A stretch of 64,000 bases of DNA from Burkholderia stagnalis (lineage in GTDB: Bacteria > Pseudomonadota > Gammaproteobacteria > Burkholderiales > Burkholderiaceae), in NCBI RefSeq assembly GCF_902830275.1, contig NZ_CADESW010000003.1:310001-374000 (forward strand), given 5' to 3'. Below, in pieces: positions 17,057 to 25,088 of this stretch (position 1 is the stretch's first letter; every line of letters begins with the position of its first letter). The notes beneath the pieces are model-generated. The model saw only the letters and a list, made by a program, of their open reading frames with translations. It was not told the DNA's origin and made no database searches. The position numbers and the translations under genes are program-made.

Positions 17057-18124
17057 ATGAAACCTTCCCAATTCGCCAAAGGATTCCAAGCGCGACCGGA
17101 TATGACGACGAGTGAAAAGCGCACGGCCCTCGATCGGCTGAACGCGATCGACGGCCTCGTCAAATCGGAAACGCCTGCACCCGCCACCGCAAAACCCGCG
17201 AAGAAAGACACCGTCGCCTCGCCGGCGCCGGACTTCACGCTCGACCCGTCGACCGACGAGTCGCCGCACTATCGTGCGTGGCGCCTCGAGAATCGCTATG
17301 CGCCCGGCCAGGTGATCGAGCTGTCGCTGAAGACCATCAAGCACAGCCCGTTCAACCCGCGGCACTTCTATCTGAAGTCGTCGATTGCCGAACTCGCGGT
17401 CAACCTTGCGAAGCAAGGCCAGCAGCAGGCGATTCACGTGATCCCCGACTATGACAATCCGGGCACGTATTTCGTCAGCGACGGCGGCCGCCGCGTGCGC
17501 GCGCTGAAGGAGGCGAACAAGGAGACGGTGAAGGCGATCGTGATCGATCTGCCGATCGGCATCCAGAGCTACAAGCTCGGCTACGACCTCAACGTCCAGC
17601 GCGATTCACAGACCGTGTTCGACAACGCCGTCGTGTGGCGACGCTTCCTCGACGACAAGCACTTCCAGAGTCAAAAGGAACTGGCCGAACATCTCGGGCT
17701 CGACGAATCGACGATCGCGGTCGCACTGTCGATCGGCAAGCTGCCGGAATCGATCATGCAGGAAATGGTCGCGCGCCCCGATCGCTTCGGTTCGAACATG
17801 GCCTATCAGGTCGGGCGCTATCACAGCGCCCGCGGCACGGATGCGACGCTGCGGCTGATCAACAAGATCGTCTCGGACGACCTGAGCACGCGCCAGGTGT
17901 CCGACATCGTGAAAGGCCGGGCCGCGGCCCAGGAATCCCCGAAGCCCGCCAGCCGCCAGCGCTATGCGCAACGGCTCGAGATCAAGCTCGGCGGCACGTC
18001 GGTCGGCGATCTGAAGTCCTATGGGGACGACCGCATCGAGCTGCGTTTGCGCGGGCTGCCGAAGGAAAAGCGTGACGCGATCCTCGAGCAACTCGAGCGG
18101 ATGCTGCTGTCGGATCAAGCGTGA
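17057..18124 (+). CDS. parB: ParB-family partition protein
   Basis: The 355-residue protein has a ParB/Srx N-terminal domain with VSDGGRRVRAL (near residue 138), which includes the GxxR CTP-binding motif. A central helix-turn-helix (QKELAEHLGLDESTIAVALSIGKLP, near residues 207-231) is the expected contact to parS. The C-terminal 50 residues form a likely dimer domain. It should bind the GTTTATGCGCATAAAC sites and spread as a CTP-dependent clamp. It converges with repA, whose stop lies 51 bp away; a GC-rich hairpin without a T run separates them. Confidence 0.95.
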   Translation: MKPSQFAKGFQARPDMTTSEKRTALDRLNAIDGLVKSETPAPATAKPAKKDTVASPAPDFTLDPSTDESPHYRAWRLENRYAPGQVIELSLKTIKHSPFNPRHFYLKSSIAELAVNLAKQGQQQAIHVIPDYDNPGTYFVSDGGRRVRALKEANKETVKAIVIDLPIGIQSYKLGYDLNVQRDSQTVFDNAVVWRRFLDDKHFQSQKELAEHLGLDESTIAVALSIGKLPESIMQEMVARPDRFGSNMAYQVGRYHSARGTDATLRLINKIVSDDLSTRQVSDIVKGRAAAQESPKPASRQRYAQRLEIKLGGTSVGDLKSYGDDRIELRLRGLPKEKRDAILEQLERMLLSDQA

Positions 18125-18175
18125 TGAGCGGCGGGCGCCCGGCGATGCCGGCGCCCCCGCAGCAGGACAGGCGGC

Positions 18176-19540
18176 TCAGGCCGCCCGGGATTGATTCAGC
18201 GTAAAGGCGAGCAGGTCGCCGTCGGTCGGCTCGCCCCAGGTCTTCTGGGCCAGCCAGTCGAAGAAGGCCGTCTCGGCCAGCTTGGAATCGAGGCCGCGTT
18301 TGCGCCAATCGTCGCGCATGTGCGAGCCCATCGTCGGCAGTGCCTCCGATTCGAACGATTCGCGCGCCACTTCGCGCTCCGCGTCGCCCTGCTCGTCGTA
18401 CAGCGCCTTCGCTTCCTTGCGCCGATACGCCGCGTATTCGCTCAGCAGACGCGCCTTCAGATCGTCCGGCTGGGCCGCTGGCGCCTTGCCCGACGTCGCA
18501 CTGCCAGGCAGCGCCTCGACGGCTTCCACCGGCGGCGCATAGCCCTTCTTCAGCGCATCCTTGAACAATGCCGCGGCGCTTCGCACCGGCGGCAGCGTCG
18601 TGCTGCGCATCCGCTGCTCCGTCATCTGCAGCGCAGCGCGAATGCGGTTCTCTTCGCTGTCCGCGTACAGCGTCTGCGCTTCCTTCAACGGAATGCCGAT
18701 CTTCACCATCCGGTCGACCAGCGTGCTGTCGAACACGTTCGGGTGCTCGTCGAGCGCCAGCATCGGCTGCTTGCGCTCGGTCACGCGGAACTGGATCTCC
18801 GCGACCCGCCGCCCCTCGCGATGCTCGATCAGCTCAACGAAGATATTGGTGACCGCGTTGACTTCCGCGATCGCGGGGCGCAGGTAGTCGCGTTTGAAGT
18901 ACTTGTATTCGCGTTTCGCCTCGTCGCCGGCTTCGGTGTCCGGCGTGCCCGACAGGATGGGCCGCCACCATTCCCACGGCTCACGCATCGTCAGGTGGCT
19001 CGGGTTCGTCAGGTAACGCACGCAGATCTCGTACAGCGCGAGGCCCGCGCTGCTGCGCAGCTGGCTCTGGAACTGCAGGCTGAGGCGAGCGTACTGGACC
19101 GGGTCCAGCAGTTTCTTCTTGATCTTCGGCGCGAACGAGAATTCGACCCACACGCGGCGCGTGGCCGGATCTTCGAGAATTTCCGCGTCCGCGATCAACG
19201 TCGAGATCCCCCACTTGCGGCCGGGCTTCTGGCTCGACGTGCCCGTGCTCCATTCGACCTGCACCGACACCATGCGGCGCAGGTGTTCCTTCACGAGCGC
19301 GGTGTCGTTCGAATCGAATGCGGAGTTGGCGACGATGTCCGACAACAGCGCGCGATAGGTATCGCCCGAGTCGTCGGCCTGCTGCGCGACGGCCAGCAGG
19401 ACGTTGAACAGCTTGCGGGTCAGGAGGGTGATCTTGCCGCTTTTCGGCTGAATGGCGATCGCCTCGACGGCCTTTCGCAATTCGGCTGAACTGGCACTCA
19501 CCACATCCACATCGGTTTTCTTGGCGCGCTTCGTGGCCAT
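18176..19540 (-). CDS. repA: Plasmid-type replication initiator of the secondary chromosome
   Basis: The 454-residue protein has paired winged-helix domains of the Rep_3/RepB type. Segments such as ITLLTRKLFNVLLAVAQ, SSAGLALYEICVRYL and YKYFKRDYLRPAIAEVNA follow the order seen in iteron-binding initiators. The C-terminal 130 residues are charged and less conserved. It should bind the iteron array just upstream (19661-20980) and open the origin. The ATG is not preceded by a clear Shine-Dalgarno sequence; its leader instead reads CTCCTCCG on the sense strand. Copies of GCTCACC overlap its promoter region, consistent with autorepression. Confidence 0.9.
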   Translation of the reverse strand: MATKRAKKTDVDVVSASSAELRKAVEAIAIQPKSGKITLLTRKLFNVLLAVAQQADDSGDTYRALLSDIVANSAFDSNDTALVKEHLRRMVSVQVEWSTGTSSQKPGRKWGISTLIADAEILEDPATRRVWVEFSFAPKIKKKLLDPVQYARLSLQFQSQLRSSAGLALYEICVRYLTNPSHLTMREPWEWWRPILSGTPDTEAGDEAKREYKYFKRDYLRPAIAEVNAVTNIFVELIEHREGRRVAEIQFRVTERKQPMLALDEHPNVFDSTLVDRMVKIGIPLKEAQTLYADSEENRIRAALQMTEQRMRSTTLPPVRSAAALFKDALKKGYAPPVEAVEALPGSATSGKAPAAQPDDLKARLLSEYAAYRRKEAKALYDEQGDAEREVARESFESEALPTMGSHMRDDWRKRGLDSKLAETAFFDWLAQKTWGEPTDGDLLAFTLNQSRAA

Positions 19541-19660
19541 GCGTCGGGTCGGAGGAGAAGTTTTCCGGAAGGATAGCGCCTGCGGTGAAGTGCGTCCAGA
19601 ACGACATGCTCACCATAGCCGGTGAAGCGGGCTCACGAAATGGCGCTCACCCCAACCCGC

Positions 19661-20980
19661 TCCCGCAAAGGCTCACCGGTCCAGAATCGCCGTGCAGCGG
19701 ACTCACCTTTACGCGCCGCGGGAGACGCGGATTCACAGTTTTTTGCCTGTGCATACTCCGGGCGCCAAGCCTTCCCGTATCGGCTCACCTGTGATCCTGT
19801 CGCAAATTTACGACTGGGATTCTGTGACCGCTGCACAGTGCCTCGATCCCATGCGCAACCGGCCTGTATGCATGTACAGGCGCGGGCGGCCGAGGAATTT
19901 GCATCAGGCTCGGCATCCGGAAAGACGTTGTATCCCAAGGCTCGCACAGCCCGTTTCCGCGCCACCGGCACGTGTTTCAGCAGCGTCGGGGGCACGTATC
20001 GACAACCGGGGCGCGCATTGTACAGTGCGCCATTGACGCACGCTCCCGAAAAATCTCACCTTCGCGCTGTGCGATTCCAACGATCGGACATCGACGGATC
20101 CCCGACGCGCGCGGGATCCGCCCCTTTGCACCTCCTGTAAACCCTCACCTTATCGACAGAAGCGCCGCGAAAACAGACGGAGAAGGCGCTCCCGAAAAGC
20201 CTCACCGTAACCTCCGCGGTTTCAAAAATCCCAATGTCCTCCGATACTTAAGCGCGAAATGTGAATGCACCGGCCTGTGGCGCACTCCCCGAAAAACCTC
20301 ACCTTTCGCGTGCAGGCATTCGTACGACAATCGCGTGTCAGGTCCTGAAAAACCTCACCTGTGCCGAAAAAAGGCTTGCACAGACAGTCTCACCATCCAG
20401 TATTGGCGGGCTTTTCAGCCGAAGTGGATACCCACTCCCCCCGTAAAATCTCACCTGTGACCATTTTGCGGGCAAATTATGTTCCCGAAAACGCTCACCT
20501 GTGGCGACACAGCCCGCTTGTCCGGCAGGTCCCGAAAAGCCTCACCTGAAGCTGTTCGAGCCAGGATTGCCGCCATTTCGCTCCCGAAAAGCCTCACCTT
20601 TTGGGGTCCACAGGGCTGGAAACGCCCTTTTGTGGTGCAAAATCCCTTCTGTGTCCCGGAAATCCTCACATCAAATCGGCCTGGAGTCCCGTGGAATCTC
20701 ACCTTTCACCAAAACTGCCTAAAAGAAGGGCAGAATCGACGGCAAATAGCGGTCCCGAAAAGCTTCACCTATGTCTGCACAGGCAGAAAACTGTGCATTC
20801 AGGCACAGCGGGCGTTCCGCGGCTGTGAGGCCCCGAAAACCCTCACCTTTGGAAAATCGACCTATTCACTGTGATCCCGAATCCGCTCACGACCTTTCCC
20901 GCAAGGGCTCACGCAGCTCCCCGAACCCCATCACGTCGGCTCCCGCAGAAGGTCACCTTGGTTCCTGTAAAGCTTCACCT
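19661..20980 (+). repeat. Replication iteron array (about 20 copies)
   Basis: Consensus TCCCGAAAANCCTCACCT. Copies start near 19661, 19773, 20044, 20133, 20190, 20288, 20343, 20440, 20483, 20530, 20582, 20654, 20687, 20753, 20831, 20874, 20897, 20918, 20941 and 20963, all in one orientation. Weaker copies lie at 19636, 19694 and 20381. Most spacings are 33-78 bp, but the last five copies are phased at 21-23 bp, about two helical turns. The CTCACC half is the most conserved. Placed beside repA, this is the expected Rep-binding origin. Small frames inside it are not genes. Confidence 0.92.
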
Positions 20981-21014
20981 TGTCGGCCGGAAACCCTTGG
21001 TACATAAGGCTGTG

Positions 21015-21240
21015 CCGTGGCGTTAACGTTTTTAACTAAGGGTTCAAGGGTGTTTACTTCTATTACTCTCAATACGTCCCTGGCGGAGTTTTCCACAGAC
21101 ACCCCTACCCCAACACCGATCTTCTCCTCGACACAGATCGGACACCGATCGCCATGTGAAACAACCCCTGTTTTTTGTGACCTGCGTGAAAACATCGCTG
21201 GAACAATCACTTAGCTCGGTTTCTTAGCTTTGTTTCACGG
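21015..21240. other. Probable unwinding and DnaA region of the origin
   Basis: After the phased iterons the sequence turns AT-rich (TAACGTTTTTAACTAAGG and TGTTTACTTCTATTACTC, 21022-21066). The box TTTTCCACA follows at 21080-21088, one mismatch from the DnaA consensus. Inverted GTGAAACAA (21156-21164) and TTGTTTCAC (21230-21238) flank a direct repeat CTTAGCT (21210 and 21223). The order iterons, AT-rich DNA, DnaA box is typical of Rep-dependent origins. Exact limits are inferred. Confidence 0.6.
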
Positions 21241-21330
21241 AATCGGTGGCCTGCTTCAGCTATGAAGGACCACAGCACGGCTTTCTGTGACTGTCGACGC
21301 AAATTCGCAACGTTCCCCAAAAATTGGTAT

Positions 21331-21348
21331 CGAATAGTACGTATTTCG
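21331..21348. promoter_or_regulatory. Palindromic operator-like site upstream of kfrA-like gene
   Basis: CGAATAGTACGTATTTCG is an interrupted inverted repeat 38 bp before the ATG. KfrA proteins repress their own promoter, so autoregulation is plausible. Confidence 0.45.
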
Positions 21349-21385
21349 TTATGATTGCGACATTCGAACGCCTGAGAAAAACACC

Positions 21386-22567
21386 ATGACCCTCGACGAA
21401 ATGCGTCAAGTCATCCGGGATGAACTGGAATCGTTGCGAGCCGGCGGCGCCCGCCGGCAGGAATTGTCGCTGCATGCCTGCAAGCGGTTGTTTTTCGATC
21501 TGGGCATCCGTCCATCCGCGGCGAATGTCCGCGATCTCACCCAGACCGGCAGCGCGAGCGACATTCCGAAGGACATCGACCACTTCTGGGAACGGATCCG
21601 CTCCGCATCGAAAGTTCGTCTGGAAGGCGCCGCGATTCCGAAAGCCGTCGAGGAAAAAGCCGGTGCGCTGCTGGGCGCTCTCTATGAAGAAGCGCTGAAA
21701 GTTGCGCGCGACAGTCTCGACGTCGACCGCGAGCAGGTGCGCACCGATGTCGCACAAGCCGAGCAGGCATTGCGCGACGCACACATTCGTCAGGAAACGC
21801 TCGAAACGGCCCTCGCGCGCAGCGAAGCCCGCAACGAACAACTTCAGGCGCGGGTGACCGAACTCGAAGTGCAGCTGGCCTCGCAGGCGACACACGGTTC
21901 GGCAAACGAAGCGACGCTGCTCACCTCAGTCAGCCGTCTGGAAAAGGAATTGGTCGCGGCGACCGGCCGGGTAGACGCAGAACAGACACAGAACGCCGCG
22001 TTGCGCGACCGCATCGATATGCTGCAAGCCGAGTTGCAGCAACGCACCGAGCATTACGCGCAACAAATCAAGGATGCGGTGGCCGAAGCCGAACGGCGCG
22101 TCAAGCCGATGCTGGTCGAGCTGGACTCGTTGCGCAGCATGGCGTCGACCTATCAGTCCGGGTTGCGCGACGTGCAACGCAAGGAATTCGACTTCCTGCA
22201 ACAACTGAGTGCCGCCAAGGCTCGCGCGGACCGCCTCGAAGAGCAGCTTCGCAGTCAGAGCGACGAACTGGACGCCACGACGCGTGAAAGGAACACATTG
22301 CGCGCGAATCGCGGGGTGAATCCGGAAATCGCCGGCTTGATCCGGCGCCTGGCCGATAGCGGCAAGCTTGATGCCGATGCGTTTTCCGTGATCGGCACTG
22401 CGCTGGACCAGGATATTCCGGTTCCGAGCCAGTGTCCGCACTGCGACGGCGAACCCGAGCTGTCGCATACCGGTGAAGGTTTCGAAGTGTCGTGCCCGGA
22501 GTGCGAACACGCGTCGGGATCCTGGCCGTCCCGCTTCGAGGCAGTCGCCCGTTTCGCGCAAAACTGA
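21386..22567 (+). CDS. KfrA-like coiled-coil DNA-binding protein with C-terminal zinc ribbon
   Basis: The 393-residue product has an N-terminal domain of about 100 residues resembling KfrA_N (plasmid replication region DNA-binding). A long alpha-helical coiled coil follows from roughly residue 105 to 310. The C-terminus has a zinc-ribbon pattern with Cys350/353 and Cys370/373 (CPHC and CPEC). KfrA proteins of large plasmids act in stable inheritance and autorepression, possibly by forming a filament or bridging DNA. Its position beside the origin supports such a role. The zinc ribbon is not part of classical KfrA. Inverted iterons follow its stop codon. Confidence 0.75.
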   Translation: MTLDEMRQVIRDELESLRAGGARRQELSLHACKRLFFDLGIRPSAANVRDLTQTGSASDIPKDIDHFWERIRSASKVRLEGAAIPKAVEEKAGALLGALYEEALKVARDSLDVDREQVRTDVAQAEQALRDAHIRQETLETALARSEARNEQLQARVTELEVQLASQATHGSANEATLLTSVSRLEKELVAATGRVDAEQTQNAALRDRIDMLQAELQQRTEHYAQQIKDAVAEAERRVKPMLVELDSLRSMASTYQSGLRDVQRKEFDFLQQLSAAKARADRLEEQLRSQSDELDATTRERNTLRANRGVNPEIAGLIRRLADSGKLDADAFSVIGTALDQDIPVPSQCPHCDGEPELSHTGEGFEVSCPECEHASGSWPSRFEAVARFAQN

Positions 22568-22589
22568 CCGGAATCGTCGCCTATCCGGC

Positions 22590-22661
22590 CACAGGTGAGG
22601 AGATTCGGGAAGCCAAAGGTGAGATTTTGCGGGGGCGTCGAAAGGGTGAGCCCCCGCCGCG
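22590..22661 (-). repeat. Inverted iteron copies downstream of kfrA-like gene
   Basis: Two good copies in the opposite orientation to the main array are CACAGGTGAGGAGATTCGGG (from 22590) and CAAAGGTGAGATTTTGCGGG (from 22614). A degenerate third starts at 22641 (AAAGGGTGAGCCCCCG). They fill the gap between two convergent genes. Confidence 0.75.
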
Positions 22662-22698
22662 CAAGGCACTCACGTATTGCAGGACGCGCGCCGCGCGA

Positions 22699-23718
22699 TC
22701 ACGAACCGTGAGATTCCGGGGCTGCGTCGACTTCACCCTCGACCAGTGCGTCGCGCCAGTTCTTCCAGGCCCGATGCAGACGATTCGACGAAATCGGCTG
22801 CATGAAGCCGAGCCACCGGCCGACCCGCTCGAGCGGCACATCGTTTTCGAACAATTCCGCGGCGTAGGTATTGCGCAGTGTCTGCGGGCTGGCCCGGGCG
22901 GTGCGCGATGTCGCGAGGTCCGCCGCTTCGACGATGGCATCGACGGCACGCAACATCGTCGCCTTGTGCATCGGGCGCCCGGTGTGCGATGCGGGAAAGA
23001 CGAGGTCGCCCGGAATATCCTGGCGCTTGCGTTCCACGAGCCACGCATCGAACAGCGCAATGGCGAACGACGCCAGATGTGTTTCCCGTGCGAAGTCGGG
23101 ATGCGTCGACGGAATCTGCAGCGACGTGCCGCCCGCATTAATGCAACTAATCGTGAGTACCCGGGCTTCGCCGGTTTTCACGCCGGCGCCGAGAAATGCG
23201 GCGACGAGCGCGCGACCGCGTCGCTCTTTCCATTGCGCGGCGCCCGATACACCGATCGGCGAAAACAGATACGCCAGCAACCTGGCGCGTTCGGACGGCG
23301 TGAGAAAGCCGGTGGGTTCGTTGTCGCGCGCCTTGCGCCAGATCGCTTCGCCATCCTGAGCGATGAAGCGAGCCGGGTTGGTCGACGCGAATTCGCTGCG
23401 GCGGATGTGGTCGAGCACGCGCTCGATCAGCCGCAAATAGCGCATCCGCTGCGTTTTCTTGATCGGCAGCTCGCCGACGAAATGCGCGATCGACGCCGTA
23501 TCGACCGTTGCGAGATTCTTTTGATGCACGCGAAGCCAGGTCAGAAAGGCTCCCCATTGCGCACGATAGACGTCAGCGGACGACCGGCGATAGTCCTGCA
23601 TGGCAAGCCATGCGTCGAACGCGGCTTCGGGAGAGGCGATCCAGTCTGACGCACCGCGGTCGAACAGATCCTTTTCTTCCGCTGGCTGGGGCATGGGCGT
23701 GGACGAAGGAAGGGACAT
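22699..23718 (-). CDS. Tyrosine-recombinase-fold protein lacking most catalytic residues
   Basis: The 339-residue protein has an N-terminal SAM-like core-binding domain (about residues 30-120) and a C-terminal phage-integrase catalytic fold. Aligned by eye to the family motifs, the first Arg is Lys181 (in GAGVKTGEAR) and the His of the HxLR box is Gln279. Arg282 is kept (TLRNTYAAEL), the LGH His is Phe305 (WLGF), and the nucleophilic Tyr position is His315 (SNRLHRAW). It therefore probably binds DNA without cutting it. The start MSLPSS follows AAATGAC; an upstream in-frame extension is weaker. It lies 93 bp downstream of the LexA-boxed gene on the same strand. Confidence 0.8.
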   Translation of the reverse strand: MSLPSSTPMPQPAEEKDLFDRGASDWIASPEAAFDAWLAMQDYRRSSADVYRAQWGAFLTWLRVHQKNLATVDTASIAHFVGELPIKKTQRMRYLRLIERVLDHIRRSEFASTNPARFIAQDGEAIWRKARDNEPTGFLTPSERARLLAYLFSPIGVSGAAQWKERRGRALVAAFLGAGVKTGEARVLTISCINAGGTSLQIPSTHPDFARETHLASFAIALFDAWLVERKRQDIPGDLVFPASHTGRPMHKATMLRAVDAIVEAADLATSRTARASPQTLRNTYAAELFENDVPLERVGRWLGFMQPISSNRLHRAWKNWRDALVEGEVDAAPESHGS

Positions 23719-23811
23719 GTCATTTATTCCGTTAGTTGCATATATGGTAGCCCTTTCCGCGGAATCCTTGGGGGCTCCCCGCCTATCCGGCCTCATTCGC
23801 CGGCACGGCGA

Positions 23812-24189
23812 TCAGTCGCCCCAGGCTTGGCTTAGACGGGCGACGTGCACGGATGGTTGTGCGCCGCGTTTGTTTGCCGCGGCCTCGTACGCGATGACCG
23901 CGAACGAGAACACAGCCGGCAGCGCGTTGGACTGCCCGAAGTCGATCGGGTCGTCCGTTTCGGGAAAAGTCATGTCCGACGGCCGTTCGAACAGCTGCCG
24001 CATGCCGGCGTCGTGCCGGCTGGCGAAGCCGAGATCCGCGAGCGCTTCGGCTTCGATGGCATGCAGCAGGCGCCACGTAAGCGGCACCTGCTGGCGGATA
24101 TAGCGTTCGGCAATATGCCGAACGATCTTCTCGAGGTCGTGCGCAGCAGCCTTGAAGCTGAGCGCGGCCAGATCTTGTTCTTCGGTCAT
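23812..24189 (-). CDS. SOS-controlled small hypothetical protein
   Basis: The 125-residue protein (MTEEQDLAAL at its start, RLSQAWGD at its end) is acidic and mostly helical, with no signal or membrane segment. I do not recognise the family. The start is fixed by AGGAG about 8 bp upstream of the ATG. A near-perfect LexA box lies 70-90 bp upstream, so the gene is probably induced by DNA damage. The inactive-looking recombinase gene follows 93 bp downstream and may be co-transcribed. Confidence 0.75.
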   Translation of the reverse strand: MTEEQDLAALSFKAAAHDLEKIVRHIAERYIRQQVPLTWRLLHAIEAEALADLGFASRHDAGMRQLFERPSDMTFPETDDPIDFGQSNALPAVFSFAVIAYEAAANKRGAQPSVHVARLSQAWGD

Positions 24190-24258
24190 CGCAGGCTCCT
24201 GTCGACCACGGGCAGCGCGTCGGCGCGCCCTGGGCCCTTGCAAAGCGGAATGTCCGTA

Positions 24259-24278
24259 TACTGTACAAACATACAGTA
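24259..24278 (-). promoter_or_regulatory. LexA (SOS) box
   Basis: TACTGTACAAACATACAGTA fits CTGT-N8-ACAG and the wider TACTGT...ACAGTA consensus of LexA. On the minus strand it overlaps a possible -10 (TACAGT) placed 17 bp after TTGCGA. The only gene reading away from it is the 125-residue gene ending at 23812. Confidence 0.88.
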
Positions 24279-24316
24279 TTTTTCGCAACTGGCCATTCGG
24301 ATGACTGGACGGCCCC

Positions 24317-24928
24317 TCAGCGATGAATCACGATCAGCAACGCTCTTGCTTCGCCCTTGCCGGGGTTGCGGATCGCGTGCGGCGTATCGGCCGGGTAGCG
24401 TGCGGTGTCGCCGTTCTTCAGGCGGCGCACGCTGCCCGCGGCTTCGATTTCCATCGCGCCCTGCAACACCGTCAGGTGTTCGCGCGTGCCCGGCTCGTGC
24501 GCGTTCGACACGAGCGCGCCGCCGCCCGGCAGCGTCAGCTCGTACCACTCGAACCTGCCGGCGAGGTCGATCGGGCCCCACACGCGCAGCTGGTACTGGC
24601 CGTCGTGCCCGGCGAGCGTCGGGATGTCGTGCGGGCCGTCGACGCGGATCGTTTCCGGCGCCTTCGGTTGCGAGAACAGTTCGTCGAGCGTGATGCCGAG
24701 CGCGTTCGTCAGCCGCCACGCAACCGCGATCGTCGGGTTGGCCTTGTCGCGCTCGATCTCGGAGAGCATCGATTTCGATACGCCGGCCGCGCGCGACAGG
24801 TCGTCGAGCGTGAGCTTGCGTTCGTTGCGCAGGCGCTGGATCTGTTCGCCGACGCGCGGCGGTGTCGCGGCGGCGGGTGCGGCTGCCGCGCTTGCGGACG
24901 CGCGCCGGGACCCGGAGGAACTTGCCAT
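24317..24928 (-). CDS. XRE-family regulator with C-terminal cupin domain
   Basis: The 203-residue protein has an Ala-rich start and a helix-turn-helix (LTLDDLSRAAGVSKSMLSEIERDKANPTI, residues 39-67). A cupin sensor domain follows (HLTVLQGAMEIEAAG and ALLIVIHR at the end). Such regulators commonly sense a small amine or amino acid. It is divergent from kbl-tdh across a 160-bp gap containing TTCGGTATTTCGAA and TTCGGAATAACGGAA, which may be its operators. Control of threonine catabolism is therefore likely. Confidence 0.9.
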   Translation of the reverse strand: MASSSGSRRASASAAAAPAAATPPRVGEQIQRLRNERKLTLDDLSRAAGVSKSMLSEIERDKANPTIAVAWRLTNALGITLDELFSQPKAPETIRVDGPHDIPTLAGHDGQYQLRVWGPIDLAGRFEWYELTLPGGGALVSNAHEPGTREHLTVLQGAMEIEAAGSVRRLKNGDTARYPADTPHAIRNPGKGEARALLIVIHR

Positions 24929-25088
24929 TTGAATTCCGTTCGCTTAGAGTTGTTCGGTATTTCGAATTTTAGTTCGGAATAACGGAAAAGAGCGGTCAAC
25001 CGAACGACCGACTATAACAGTAGCAGGCCGCTGCGCCGCCGCCACGAGCGGGTGCCGGCGGGTTGCGATTCCTGTCAGGAGCTTTGCG

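Noticed and set aside
19585..21007. Short frames across the iteron array with repeated Pro-Glu-Lys-Pro-His-Leu
   Set aside because: The peptide repeat is the translated iteron. The array is non-coding.
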